Shown: positions 5,554 through 13,587, numbered from the stretch's first letter. The stretch is DNA of 20,977 nucleotides from an uncultured Candidatus Saccharibacteria bacterium (GCA_946187605.1 CAMHRH010000005.1:1-20977); one strand, 5' to 3'. The notes: generated from the letters alone by a model not told the origin. Translations and numbers: made by a program.

Positions 5554-7338
5554 TTACGGCGTTACATTCACCGTCGCCTTATCCGCCGCCCAAAACCGCA
5601 CATCGCCAAAGCGGTCATACGCATCTGTCAATACCGCATTCTCCGAGAATATCTTCACGTCATAATTGTAATAATAATTTAAGCTTGACTGATATATGCC
5701 AATCGCCGGCGTATCCGACATCCATGCTTTCAGAAAATACTCATATTTAGCCTTCCGAATCGCCATATTTGTCGTCGTGTGCGCCGACAAAAGCGCATCG
5801 TCAACTAAGCCATTCGAATAATTACTAAAATTCCAACCGCCAGCCGAAGCCTGTGTCGAACTGTAATAAACAAATGGATCCGCACTTACACCTAAATCGA
5901 CTTCATAAAACAAAATATCATAATCGCGTGGCCGCACAACTGTCGAGAAGAAATCCGCCGAAGTTTGCTCCTCGTCAAAGATTGTCAGCTCGATACCTAC
6001 CCCTAACTGCCTAATTTCTTCAACAAAACGCTCTGCTACCTGTGTCAACAATCCCCGCTTCTGAACAACCGCACGCAGCTTTATTTCTTCGCCATTCTTA
6101 TCTTGGACTTTTCCTGATTCGTTATAACTACATCCAGCTTTTTCGAGAAGCTCTTTCGCAGCCCCAATATCATAACCAGGCACATCTGGATACTCTAGGT
6201 TTTCTTGTCGTACAAGTATAGGATAATCAAGCACCCTCATCTCGCTAAGCCCATCACGCACTGTCTGCATATTCACGCTACGACGAATCGCTTGCCTAAA
6301 ATTCGCATCCTTAACGACACCATTCTCAGTGTTAAAGAAAGCAAAGACGCCGCCATTCAATAAGCTTTCACGCTCCGAAATATCACTCGATAACCATGCG
6401 TCGCCACTAATATCCTCCGCCGTCGCCGTCACTTCTTTTGCGTTTAAAGCCTCTACGATATCATCGCGCTTCTTGTATGTTTTCAAAGTAAACAAATCAA
6501 GTTTCGTATCTGTTAGAAAATAATTGTCATTACGACTCAAATAAATCGTTCGTGTATTTAAGCTAGTCGAGCTGTTAAGCTGCATCGTTTTTAGAACAAA
6601 CGGCCCCGATCCGACCGGATTTGTCGAAAAATCACTCTCGTAAATCAAAGCAGGGCTGATGCCACCAAGGATATGCTTTGGCACAATCGGGAACTCCAGA
6701 GTATCCGCAAAATCAACATAAGTTGATGGCAAAGTAAACTCTATCGTCTTATCGTCAATCTTCTTGACTGTTACGCGCGAAAAATCCGCTGAAACCGTTG
6801 TTTTTGCCGAAGCATCGCGTATCAAATCAATAGTATAAATCACATCATCAGCTGTAATCGCCTCGCCATCCGACCAAAGAATCCCGTCTCGAAGCGTGAC
6901 GGTCCATATCTTTCCGCTATCATCCATCTTGACTGTCTTCGCAAGCTCGCCTTTGTTATGCCCCGACGCATCCGGCGAGACAAGATTAGCGAATAATAAT
7001 CGGCCAAGTGTACGCTCGGCATTATTCGCTGCGTACAGCGGATTCATCGAGTTAACCTCGCCAAGCACCGCTTCAGCATAGTCGCCACCATTCGCAAATG
7101 ACTCAACGCGATACGAATCGTCATACCACATAATCTGAACTAAAGCGAAAAGAAATACCGCGGACACTAATAACACCCACTCTATCACCCATAGACGCAC
7201 CTCATGAATATTACGAATCCTAGCAATAAAATTATCCGCAAAATGCTTCCCTACCTTATCGGCAGACTCGTGATAAATATTTACAATACGTTTCCTACTG
7301 AAACGTTTACGCCCACTCTTTTTCTCGTCTTTATTCAT
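5554..7338 (-). CDS. Membrane-anchored family 5 (peptide-type) ABC solute-binding protein
   Basis: The protein has 594 residues. A basic cytoplasmic tail of about 48 residues precedes one TM segment at about 49-71. The solute-binding fold follows, with the SBP_bac_5 opening (NSMNPLYAANNAERTLGRLL), then WTVTLRDGILWSDGEAITADDV near 135-160 and the usual late NxxxYSN-type region. The family delivers peptides or similar solutes to Opp/Dpp-type permeases. It has no lipobox, so it is held by an uncleaved signal anchor, unlike the lipoprotein form usual in Gram-positive bacteria. It begins two bases after secG and is the last gene of the uvrC operon. No permease or ATPase gene is in the window, so its transporter must be elsewhere or it works alone. 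The substrate is unknown. Confidence 0.88.
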   Translation of the reverse strand: MNKDEKKSGRKRFSRKRIVNIYHESADKVGKHFADNFIARIRNIHEVRLWVIEWVLLVSAVFLFALVQIMWYDDSYRVESFANGGDYAEAVLGEVNSMNPLYAANNAERTLGRLLFANLVSPDASGHNKGELAKTVKMDDSGKIWTVTLRDGILWSDGEAITADDVIYTIDLIRDASAKTTVSADFSRVTVKKIDDKTIEFTLPSTYVDFADTLEFPIVPKHILGGISPALIYESDFSTNPVGSGPFVLKTMQLNSSTSLNTRTIYLSRNDNYFLTDTKLDLFTLKTYKKRDDIVEALNAKEVTATAEDISGDAWLSSDISERESLLNGGVFAFFNTENGVVKDANFRQAIRRSVNMQTVRDGLSEMRVLDYPILVRQENLEYPDVPGYDIGAAKELLEKAGCSYNESGKVQDKNGEEIKLRAVVQKRGLLTQVAERFVEEIRQLGVGIELTIFDEEQTSADFFSTVVRPRDYDILFYEVDLGVSADPFVYYSSTQASAGGWNFSNYSNGLVDDALLSAHTTTNMAIRKAKYEYFLKAWMSDTPAIGIYQSSLNYYYNYDVKIFSENAVLTDAYDRFGDVRFWAADKATVNVTP

Positions 7339-7340
7339 TA

Positions 7341-7562
7341 TTAAATGATTAGTGTTGCTAGGATCGACAGCGCAAAAATAAATGCAATCACGACTGTCGT
7401 ATTAAACATCGACTTCTCGAGACCGCGGCGCTCAATAAAGAGCTCGCCGCTTGCACCAAAGCCAGCACCGAGGCTCGCACCGCGCTGCTGAAGCAAAATC
7501 AACAAAATCAACAAAATTGCCGAAACTAAAGTCACAATATTACAAAACGCACCTATATCCAT
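7341..7562 (-). CDS. secG: SecG, preprotein translocase subunit
   Basis: This 73-residue protein has two TM segments (about 8-26 and 52-71). They flank the conserved loop LLQQRGASLGAGFGASGELF, which fits the SecG pattern LLQxxKGxGxGxxFG. SecG joins SecY and SecE in the membrane channel and helps SecA-driven export. It starts five bases after the upstream gene and ends two bases before the solute-binding protein, so the three are translated from one transcript. Length is normal for the family. Confidence 0.9.
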   Translation of the reverse strand: MDIGAFCNIVTLVSAILLILLILLQQRGASLGAGFGASGELFIERRGLEKSMFNTTVVIAFIFALSILATLII

Positions 7563-7567
7563 AACTT

Positions 7568-7945
7568 CTATTTTACATCAGGCATCGCTAAGTTGACAAG
7601 GTAATTTATTAGAGAGATCAGCAAACAGCTCATGATTGCGCCACCAAAAGTCATCTTAACGTCCGGCATAAGCCAAATTGTCAGACCAACCATCGCCGCA
7701 TTCACGATAATCGTAAAAAGCCCCATCGTTAGTAATATCATCGGCAAGGCGAATATTGTCGCAATCGGCTTTATTACCGTATTAATGACCGAGAAGATTA
7801 AGCCAGCCGAAGCATATAGCCAAAAACTCGTACGCATTTCCTCTGCGCCTTCAACGAAACTGCCAAAAAAGTTTATACAGATATACATTGCCACGCCAGA
7901 AACAAACCAGCGTAGAATAAAGCTCAGCACCTGCCTCTTAATCAT
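7568..7945 (-). CDS. Four-TM holin-like membrane protein (Phage_holin_4_2 / YvlD type)
   Basis: This 125-residue protein has four hydrophobic segments, near 9-27, 42-60, 66-92 and 100-119. The pattern FSVINTVIKPIATIFALPMILLTMGLFTIIVNAAM, given here only to name the region 52-86, is characteristic of the Phage_holin_4_2 family (for example B. subtilis YvlD). Despite the family name, chromosomal members are not tied to phage lysis and their function is not settled. It starts five bases after the uvrC stop with no clear Shine-Dalgarno site, suggesting coupled translation. No phage genes are nearby. Confidence 0.82.
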   Translation of the reverse strand: MIKRQVLSFILRWFVSGVAMYICINFFGSFVEGAEEMRTSFWLYASAGLIFSVINTVIKPIATIFALPMILLTMGLFTIIVNAAMVGLTIWLMPDVKMTFGGAIMSCLLISLINYLVNLAMPDVK

Positions 7946-7950
7946 AAGCT

Positions 7951-9225
7951 CTATTTTAGCGCATCTCTGCGTTTTAATAAAGTATGGTACTGAATCGCAA
8001 AACGATGACTCTCCTCGTCAATCCGCGCAATCAATTTTGCAATATGGCTATCAGGTGCTAGTTCAATCATCCGATAATCTTCTTTACCTTCTGGGACCAC
8101 AATTCGCACGCGCGCATTTTTACTATGGTCGCCGCTCTTATCGCGACCAATAACTGGTATACCGGCCTCATCGCACGCCAGACGCACTGCCGATAACTGC
8201 CCGACCGAACCATCCAACACGATTAAATCTGGCCGCCCCCAATCATCTAAATGCCGTAATCGTCGCGTCAACACTTCACTCATGCTCTCAGGATCATTAT
8301 TTTGCTGTTTTCGAAGCTTAAAGCGTCGATACTTCGTCCGGTCAGCCACGCCATTAATAAAACATACCATTGAACCAACCACGTTTGTACCCGATTGATG
8401 GCTAATATCATATCCCTCAATCCGCACCAGCGGCTTCTCTACCCCGACAATCGCCTGCAACTCCTGCAAAGCCTGGTCGCTCGAAATATCCAGGTATTCC
8501 TTGTCCGAAAAAATGATTTTCGTACCCAAACCTTTCAAGCCAAAAAACTGATTCCGATATTCCGCCGCTTTTTCATACTCGCCGTTAGCCGCCGCTTCGT
8601 ACATTAATTTTTCAATATCGCGCACTAACCGCTTTCGATTCCCCTTCAGATAACTGATCATCCGCCTAAGGTCATGTTTGTAATCTCGCGGCGTCATTTT
8701 TCCGACCTCGATACCAGGAGTTAAGCCTAAATCCGTATTCAACGTTTTTCGACCCGTATACGGCCGGTCATAATATGGAAATATTCTTCTAAGCACCCTC
8801 AGCGCGCGTGTTATTGCCGTTTTTCCATAATACGGCCCAAAGTATTCTGCACCGTCGTCCTCGGGATTTCGCGTCATCGTTACGTAAGGCACCTCCGACT
8901 TCATATCAATGCGCACATAACTAACCGTTTTGTCATCACGCAACAATATATTCCACTTCGGCATATAGCGCTTAATCATCTCGCTCTCGAGAAAGAGCGC
9001 ATCCATCTCAGTATCAACTACTATCCAATCCGTATCGTCTATTTCTGCAACTAATGCACGTGTCTTTGCGTCCTTGCGTTCCGGCGATTGAAAGTATTGT
9101 CGCACACGATTCCGTAAGATCGCTGCCTTGCCCACATAAATCACTTCGCCTTCGCGATTCTTATGAAAATATACACCCGGCTCACGCGGCAGTTGCTTCA
9201 ATTTTTCTTTAAGCTTAGGCGTCAT
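7951..9225 (-). CDS. uvrC: UvrC, excinuclease ABC subunit C (short form without HhH domain)
   Basis: From the ATG at 9225 the protein has 424 residues, against about 600 for typical UvrC. A GIY-YIG nuclease (REPGVYF then VIYVGKA, residues 14-33) is followed by a UVR domain (about 200-235). The RNase H-like 5' nuclease follows, with catalytic-type Asp273 (GYDISH), Asp338 (VLDGS) and His407 (HRFA). The protein stops at LLKRRDALK, where the C-terminal (HhH)2 DNA-binding domain normally begins, and no remnant follows. The stretch that binds a 4Fe-4S cluster in E. coli UvrC, around RPCxxxxxxxCxxPC, is here RPYTGRKTLNTDLGLTPG, with no cysteine. An upstream ATG at 9285 would make the preceding gene's terminator part of the protein, so 9225 is preferred. 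It is first in the uvrC-holin-secG-SBP operon. Confidence 0.93.
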   Translation of the reverse strand: MTPKLKEKLKQLPREPGVYFHKNREGEVIYVGKAAILRNRVRQYFQSPERKDAKTRALVAEIDDTDWIVVDTEMDALFLESEMIKRYMPKWNILLRDDKTVSYVRIDMKSEVPYVTMTRNPEDDGAEYFGPYYGKTAITRALRVLRRIFPYYDRPYTGRKTLNTDLGLTPGIEVGKMTPRDYKHDLRRMISYLKGNRKRLVRDIEKLMYEAAANGEYEKAAEYRNQFFGLKGLGTKIIFSDKEYLDISSDQALQELQAIVGVEKPLVRIEGYDISHQSGTNVVGSMVCFINGVADRTKYRRFKLRKQQNNDPESMSEVLTRRLRHLDDWGRPDLIVLDGSVGQLSAVRLACDEAGIPVIGRDKSGDHSKNARVRIVVPEGKEDYRMIELAPDSHIAKLIARIDEESHRFAIQYHTLLKRRDALK

Positions 9226-9232
9226 TAATAAT

Positions 9233-9241
9233 ATCCTATCA
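9233..9241 (-). promoter_or_regulatory. Extended -10 of uvrC
   Basis: TGA followed by TAGGAT ends seven bases before the ATG at 9225, with no ribosome site between. It predicts a leaderless uvrC mRNA and begins right after the T tract of the upstream terminator. Confidence 0.5.
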
Positions 9242-9242
9242 C

Positions 9243-9278
9243 AAAAAATACCCAGGCTTTTGCCGCCCGGGTATTTTT
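9243..9278 (-). terminator. Intrinsic terminator of the 9291-11224 operon
   Basis: A 12-bp stem pairs 9246-9257 with 9265-9276, with one G-U pair and a seven-base loop. Six T residues follow on the minus strand (9243-9248). It lies 12 bp after the stop of the 529-residue gene. Confidence 0.93.
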
Positions 9279-9290
9279 CAATCAATCTAT

Positions 9291-10880
9291 TTAATTAAAT
9301 AGATTTAGTAAGTCGCTATAGTCGTCGCTATCAAGGTCTAAATCATCTAGGTCGTCTAGATCGAATAGCGAGCTACTATCGCCACCAAACAGCGAACTAC
9401 TATCACCGCCGAATAGAGAGCTACTGCCACCGCCAAATAGAGAGCTACTACCGCTACCACCTAAAATCGACTGCATGAGAGCCTGTTGAATCGCTTCTTC
9501 TAGCTCCTTTTGAATTGAGCTAAATGATTTTGCGTCACTTGGCGCTTCGATTTCAGTCTTCTCATACTTAACCGTAAATTCACCCTCAGATTCATCGCTT
9601 TTAATCTTGAGGCCAGCAAGCTCATGCGACCAAGGCTTAACGCCAATCTGAACCGTCGCATCTTTCAGACTCGAAGCATCATCCTTATCTTTGCTAGAAG
9701 AGCTGCTCTCTGAGCATTTCGATAGTTTCTTAACACCTTCAATATCTTTTACGCTATCCTTAAATGCTTTTTCATTCTCTTCGTCAACCACGACAGTGTA
9801 ATATTTGACGCCGTCTTTTTCCTCAACTTTAGCTTTTTCGTCAACTTTATATACTGGGTTCTTCTTATAAGCTTCGGAAATCGCCCCACTGACATCCGAG
9901 GTAAGAAGCTCCGTCAATCCACCTGTCATGCAAGAGAAGCTATCACTTCCTTCGACATCTGAAGCAGAAATCTTGTACCATTGTCCATCAATCTTGCTAG
10001 ATACCGCACTAATAACTGGCTCAATATAAGATGACATATATGATAATTCCTCACCAAACAGCGAGCCCGAGCTAACTATCGACATAATGTCTTTAATACC
10101 ATCAATCTTGAAATAGACATCGTCGCCACTAACATACGCAGCACTAAACTTCAGCTCGATTTCCTTATCACCGAGCTTAGTCTTCATCGTGCCATTTCCG
10201 CTAATCTTCTTACCCGACCTGGCTCCATCCATATTAAGCGTATAGTTGCTCATGCCAAGACCAGAATCATCATCCATTTTTCCCGACATTGTGCCACTAA
10301 TCTTAATATTCTCCGCACTGAAGAAGTTAGCTAATGCATCGTTTACGCTATTTTCCGACGACTCATGCATCATCGCCCAAACTGCCGCACCGGCACCACA
10401 GCCAATCAATACAACGCCGCCAACTACGAGACCAATAACTAAGCCTTTTTTGCCCTTCTTTTTCGGCTCTTCGTATACATTACTCACGCCAGCCGTTTCC
10501 GCTGCCGGAACAGGTTCAACCGGCGCCGGTCCAGCAACCGGCTCAGCCGGCGCAATCGGCTCTACTGATTCCGTCGGCGCTTCATTGGCCACCGTATTAT
10601 CATCGTTCCGCATATTACTCTCATTGCTCACTAAGTTGATATTCTCTTGAGGAAGTTCCGTCTGTAGATCACCTGAACCAATTGCCCCCTCTAGTGTATT
10701 CTCCTGAACATCAGCCGGAGTTGGCTCTTCTGGCACTAATGGATTCGTAATCGTATCTTCTGGCGCAGAAATAAATTCCTCCTCAGCTTTCGCCTCCTCT
10801 GCAATCTGCTCAGGAGTAAGCTCTGGATCACCAGCAGCACCAGTCGTACCGAGAATACTCGTCTGGTTGTTCTCGTCCAT
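9291..10880 (-). CDS. Single-pass membrane protein with acidic tails and SSSLFGG repeats
   Basis: The protein has 529 residues. An acidic, Pro/Ala/Glu-rich cytoplasmic region (1-138) precedes a KKKGKKG patch and one TM segment (about 146-171). An extracellular domain of roughly 280 residues is rich in beta strands and has exactly two cysteines, at 317 and 389. Its repeated short strands (ISGTMSGKM, ISGNGTMKT, VYFKIDG, WYKIS) recall lipoprotein-type beta folds of the LppX/LolA kind, but I cannot assign a family. The C-terminus carries four SSSLF units with an eight-residue period (478-506), then a tail dominated by Asp and Leu. It starts two bases after the 113-residue gene, with GGGG ten bases before the ATG, and ends in a strong terminator. 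Function unknown. Confidence 0.75.
   Translation of the reverse strand: MDENNQTSILGTTGAAGDPELTPEQIAEEAKAEEEFISAPEDTITNPLVPEEPTPADVQENTLEGAIGSGDLQTELPQENINLVSNESNMRNDDNTVANEAPTESVEPIAPAEPVAGPAPVEPVPAAETAGVSNVYEEPKKKGKKGLVIGLVVGGVVLIGCGAGAAVWAMMHESSENSVNDALANFFSAENIKISGTMSGKMDDDSGLGMSNYTLNMDGARSGKKISGNGTMKTKLGDKEIELKFSAAYVSGDDVYFKIDGIKDIMSIVSSGSLFGEELSYMSSYIEPVISAVSSKIDGQWYKISASDVEGSDSFSCMTGGLTELLTSDVSGAISEAYKKNPVYKVDEKAKVEEKDGVKYYTVVVDEENEKAFKDSVKDIEGVKKLSKCSESSSSSKDKDDASSLKDATVQIGVKPWSHELAGLKIKSDESEGEFTVKYEKTEIEAPSDAKSFSSIQKELEEAIQQALMQSILGGSGSSSLFGGGSSSLFGGDSSSLFGGDSSSLFDLDDLDDLDLDSDDYSDLLNLFN
9363..9449 (-). repeat. 24-bp coding tandem repeat (SSSLFGG units)
   Basis: Four copies of a unit encoding SSSLFGG(G/D) lie in tandem near the 3' end of the gene, with synonymous differences between copies. 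The period is eight codons. The array is followed by codons for an Asp/Leu-rich acidic tail. Confidence 0.85.
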
Positions 10881-10882
10881 CC

Positions 10883-11224
10883 CTATTCTTCCCCTTCAAC
10901 GCTCATAACACCCTCTTCGTCATAGCTCACGTGACAACGAGTATGTGCGCGCGTGCAAGATTCAATCGATTCGTATTTATTTTGCACCTCCGATGCAAAA
11001 ACAAATAGCCAAACCGATAAAGCGGCAAAGAAAATCGTCGTACAAGCAAATGTAATATAAAAGAATTTATACTTGCCAGATACCTGATGATTCTCCGGTT
11101 TGCGCTCCTTATAAAGCATTGCAGCCGATATTTTCTTAGTTTTTTTCGCACTCGAAGAACGAGCCGAAGTCGTCCTTGACTTTGATGCCACTTTCTTCGT
11201 CGCAGGCTGCTTTTTAGTAGCCAT
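10883..11224 (-). CDS. Small single-pass membrane protein with basic N-terminus
   Basis: The protein has 113 residues. The first 45 are rich in Lys, Ser, Thr and Ala, like an unfolded basic cytoplasmic tail. A TM segment follows at about 52-77, then a short extracellular part with two cysteines seven apart (90 and 97) and an acidic end. The start is secure: AAGGAGGG lies about ten bases before the ATG. It is the first gene of a two-gene operon with the 529-residue membrane protein, suggesting that the two act together. No family recognised. Confidence 0.7.
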   Translation of the reverse strand: MATKKQPATKKVASKSRTTSARSSSAKKTKKISAAMLYKERKPENHQVSGKYKFFYITFACTTIFFAALSVWLFVFASEVQNKYESIESCTRAHTRCHVSYDEEGVMSVEGEE

Positions 11225-11262
11225 AATAAAATTGCCCTCCTTAAATAATAAAATTTAATTAA

Positions 11263-11317
11263 ATCTTAACATATAACGCTTTTGTTTTGCAAAAACTTTA
11301 TGCTTTTATGTTATGAT
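11263..11317. promoter_or_regulatory. Divergent promoters sharing a palindromic -35
   Basis: TTTTGCAAAA at 11285-11294 is a perfect palindrome whose core TTGCAA serves as -35 on both strands. To the left (minus), 18 bp away, lies TGT-TAAGAT (-10 at 11263-11268) for the membrane-protein operon. To the right, 19 bp away, lies TGT-TATGAT (-10 at 11312-11317) for eno. Both have extended -10 sites, which would compensate for the long spacers. The two promoters cannot easily be occupied at once. Confidence 0.6.
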
Positions 11318-11365
11318 AAATACAGAGTTTCTATAGTTACATAAGGGAGAAAGGCATCTAATACT

Positions 11366-12661
11366 ATGCACAACAAAGACACAAACATTAAATATATTCA
11401 CGCTCGCCAAATTATTGATTCGCGCGGCAACCCGACCGTCGAAGCCGATGTTATCCTCGAAGGCAATCATGCTGGACGCGCCGCCGTCCCATCCGGTGCT
11501 TCAACCGGTGCCGGCGAAGCACTTGAACTCCGCGATGGCGATAAAGAACGCTATGGCGGCAAAGGAGTTCTCAAAGCCGTCTGGAACGTCAATAATAAAA
11601 TTGCCGATGTCCTAATTGGCAACGATGCTACCGACCAACGCGCAATCGACCGCCTTATGCTTGATCTTGACGGCACCGATAATAAGTCTCATCTTGGCGC
11701 GAATGCTATTCTCGCCGTCTCCCTCGCAACCGCAAAAGCCGTTGCACACGCAAAGAAGCAACGCTTCTACGAATATGTCGCCGAACTTGCCGGCACTACT
11801 GACGAAATGCGCCTCCCAATGCCAATGATGAACGTCATGAATGGCGGCGCGCACGCTGATTGGTCGACAGATTTCCAGGAATACATGATTATCCCAGTCA
11901 GTGCAGCTAATATGAATGATGCTGTACGTATGGGCACAGAAGTTTTCCATTCCCTCGCAAAGATTCTCAAGAGTCGCAACTATGTCACAACTGTCGGAGA
12001 CGAAGGTGGCTACGCTCCACGCGTTAAAGACGGCAACAACGAACCACTTGAACTCATTAAACTTGCCGTAGAGGCTGCCGGCTACCGCGTCGGCGAAGAC
12101 ATTTGTATCGCCATGGATATTGCTAGCTCAGAGTTTGCCGTCAACGATCATTACGAGCTAAAAACTAATGGCGACTGGAAGTCTAGCGACGATCTCGCTA
12201 ACTGGTATAACTGGATTATCGACAACTACCCAGTTGTCTCCATCGAAGATGGCCTCAGCGAGAATGACTGGGATGGCTGGAAAATGCTTACAGAACGCTT
12301 CGGTAACCGCATCCAGTTAGTAGGTGACGACTTATTCGTAACCAACACTAAGCTTCTCCAAAAAGGCATCGACATGAAAGCCGGCAACGCTATCCTAGTC
12401 AAGCCAAACCAGATCGGCTCGCTCACGGAAACAATTGACGCCGTACTTCTTGCAAAGAAAAACGGCTACAATTGTATTATGTCGCATCGATCTGGCGAAA
12501 CTGAGGATACTTCTATCTCGCATCTTGCCGTCGGTCTCGACACTGGCCAAATTAAGACCGGCTCCCTATCGCGCAGCGAACGCATTGCTAAATATAATGA
12601 ATTAATGCGCATCGCCGAAGCGAACTCCACACTCGGTCTTTCAAACCCATTCAAGCGCTAA
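11366..12661 (+). CDS. eno: Enolase
   Basis: At 431 residues this is a normal-length enolase. It interconverts 2-phosphoglycerate and phosphoenolpyruvate in glycolysis. Visible signatures are IIDSRGNPTVEADV near the N-terminus, PSGASTGAGEALELRDGD, GDEGGYAP near 210 (catalytic glutamate region), EDGLSENDW, GDDLFVTN (metal ligand region), LVKPNQIGSLTET (active-site lysine and family signature) and SHRSGETEDT. The ATG follows AAGGGAGAAAGG. It is the only long plus-strand gene between 1 and 16,600, stands alone on its own promoter and ends in a bidirectional terminator. pgi is nearby on the other strand, but other glycolytic genes are not. Confidence 0.98.
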   Translation: MHNKDTNIKYIHARQIIDSRGNPTVEADVILEGNHAGRAAVPSGASTGAGEALELRDGDKERYGGKGVLKAVWNVNNKIADVLIGNDATDQRAIDRLMLDLDGTDNKSHLGANAILAVSLATAKAVAHAKKQRFYEYVAELAGTTDEMRLPMPMMNVMNGGAHADWSTDFQEYMIIPVSAANMNDAVRMGTEVFHSLAKILKSRNYVTTVGDEGGYAPRVKDGNNEPLELIKLAVEAAGYRVGEDICIAMDIASSEFAVNDHYELKTNGDWKSSDDLANWYNWIIDNYPVVSIEDGLSENDWDGWKMLTERFGNRIQLVGDDLFVTNTKLLQKGIDMKAGNAILVKPNQIGSLTETIDAVLLAKKNGYNCIMSHRSGETEDTSISHLAVGLDTGQIKTGSLSRSERIAKYNELMRIAEANSTLGLSNPFKR

Positions 12662-12675
12662 GCTATACGTGCAAC

Positions 12676-12711
12676 AAAAAACTGCCAGGCGCAAAGGTCT
12701 GGCAGTTTTTT
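12676..12711. terminator. Bidirectional terminator between eno and the thioredoxin gene
   Basis: An ACTGCCAG/CTGGCAGT stem (12681-12688 with 12699-12706) is extended by a run of A on the left and T on the right. It has a ten-base loop and works in either direction for the convergent genes. The T run touches the stop codon of the thioredoxin gene. Confidence 0.92.
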
Positions 12712-13563
12712 TTACTTATTTAACGCCGCCTCAATTGCTTTTGCAATACCCTTCTCAACCTCCGTTAATGTTCCTCCGCCGAAATCGACTTTCTCTCCAT
12801 TAACGATAATAGTTGGCGTTGCATTTACTTTAAAGTCATTTATTCCAGACGATTTATCATTATCGACTTTTTTTGCAATATTTGAATTCTTCAAATCAAT
12901 TGCATACTTTGCTAAATCCGCCGAACCACCTGCGACATCCTCAAATATATCCGTAAACTCATCATCTAACGCGCTACCGCTCAATGAAATCCAGTCACTA
13001 CGCCGCAAAAATACCTCCGCAATCGCCGCCGGACGCGCATTTACGTGACTAGTTATTGGATAGTGCCGATATATGAATGCAACCCTATCACCATATTTTT
13101 CATAAAGATCATCCATATAAGACATCACACCGGCACATCCCGGACACTGCATATCGGCATATTCTATCACCGTAACACTCGATTTTGCATTACCACGCAC
13201 TCGATCTGCAATATTACCGCTCTCTGGCGACGCCGGCATAATCTTACTACTGTCCATGTCCGAAATCGCCTGTTTTGGCAAATCTATCGAAGTATTTCCA
13301 GACGGAGTTTCCCCCTTAATATTCGAATCACTACCGAATACTGCTTCGCTACCCGTATTCGATAACACAAAAGCGAGAACCACAGCTAGCGTTACCGCGC
13401 AAGTCGCAAAAACCGCCACGCAAGCAATCAGGGCTTTTGTGCTCCCCGCCATTTTCTTCTTTTGCTGCTGTCGCCCCAAATCCATCGGAATCGCGGTAGT
13501 ATCTTTTTTTACTGACTCCTCATTATAGAGTATAGTTGGCTCTATTTTCTCATCTTCACTCAT
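12712..13563 (-). CDS. Membrane-anchored DsbA-like thioredoxin-fold protein
   Basis: The protein has 283 residues. A short cytoplasmic part (1-43) and a TM segment (about 44-68) are followed by a linker and a thioredoxin-fold domain (about 125-283) of the Thioredoxin_4/DsbA-BdbD type. The active site is Cys140-Pro-Gly-Cys143 in EYADMQCPGC. The cis-proline is Pro250 in NATPTIIVNG, and RHYPITSHVNARPAA is the family helix after strand three. Such proteins form or rearrange disulfides in exported proteins. No DsbB or VKOR partner is visible in the window. There is no Shine-Dalgarno site; an extended -10 lies six bases before the ATG. Nearby exported proteins with exactly two cysteines are plausible substrates. 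Confidence 0.9.
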   Translation of the reverse strand: MSEDEKIEPTILYNEESVKKDTTAIPMDLGRQQQKKKMAGSTKALIACVAVFATCAVTLAVVLAFVLSNTGSEAVFGSDSNIKGETPSGNTSIDLPKQAISDMDSSKIMPASPESGNIADRVRGNAKSSVTVIEYADMQCPGCAGVMSYMDDLYEKYGDRVAFIYRHYPITSHVNARPAAIAEVFLRRSDWISLSGSALDDEFTDIFEDVAGGSADLAKYAIDLKNSNIAKKVDNDKSSGINDFKVNATPTIIVNGEKVDFGGGTLTEVEKGIAKAIEAALNK

Positions 13564-13569
13564 AGCTAT

Positions 13570-13578
13570 ATGATAACA
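13570..13578 (-). promoter_or_regulatory. Extended -10 of the thioredoxin gene
   Basis: TGT-TATCAT lies six bases before the ATG, in the 24-bp gap after the multidrug-export gene. This predicts a leaderless transcript starting at the ATG, separate from any read-through from pgi. Confidence 0.5.
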
Positions 13579-13587
13579 TAAGCATAT

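Noticed and set aside
7568..7945. Prophage holin
   Set aside because: The family is widespread as a chromosomal membrane protein; no phage genes are nearby and it sits in a uvrC-secG operon.
9226..9285. Upstream ATG giving uvrC 20 extra residues
   Set aside because: Those codons are the stem-loop and T tract of the preceding terminator; an extended -10 lies just before the ATG at 9225.
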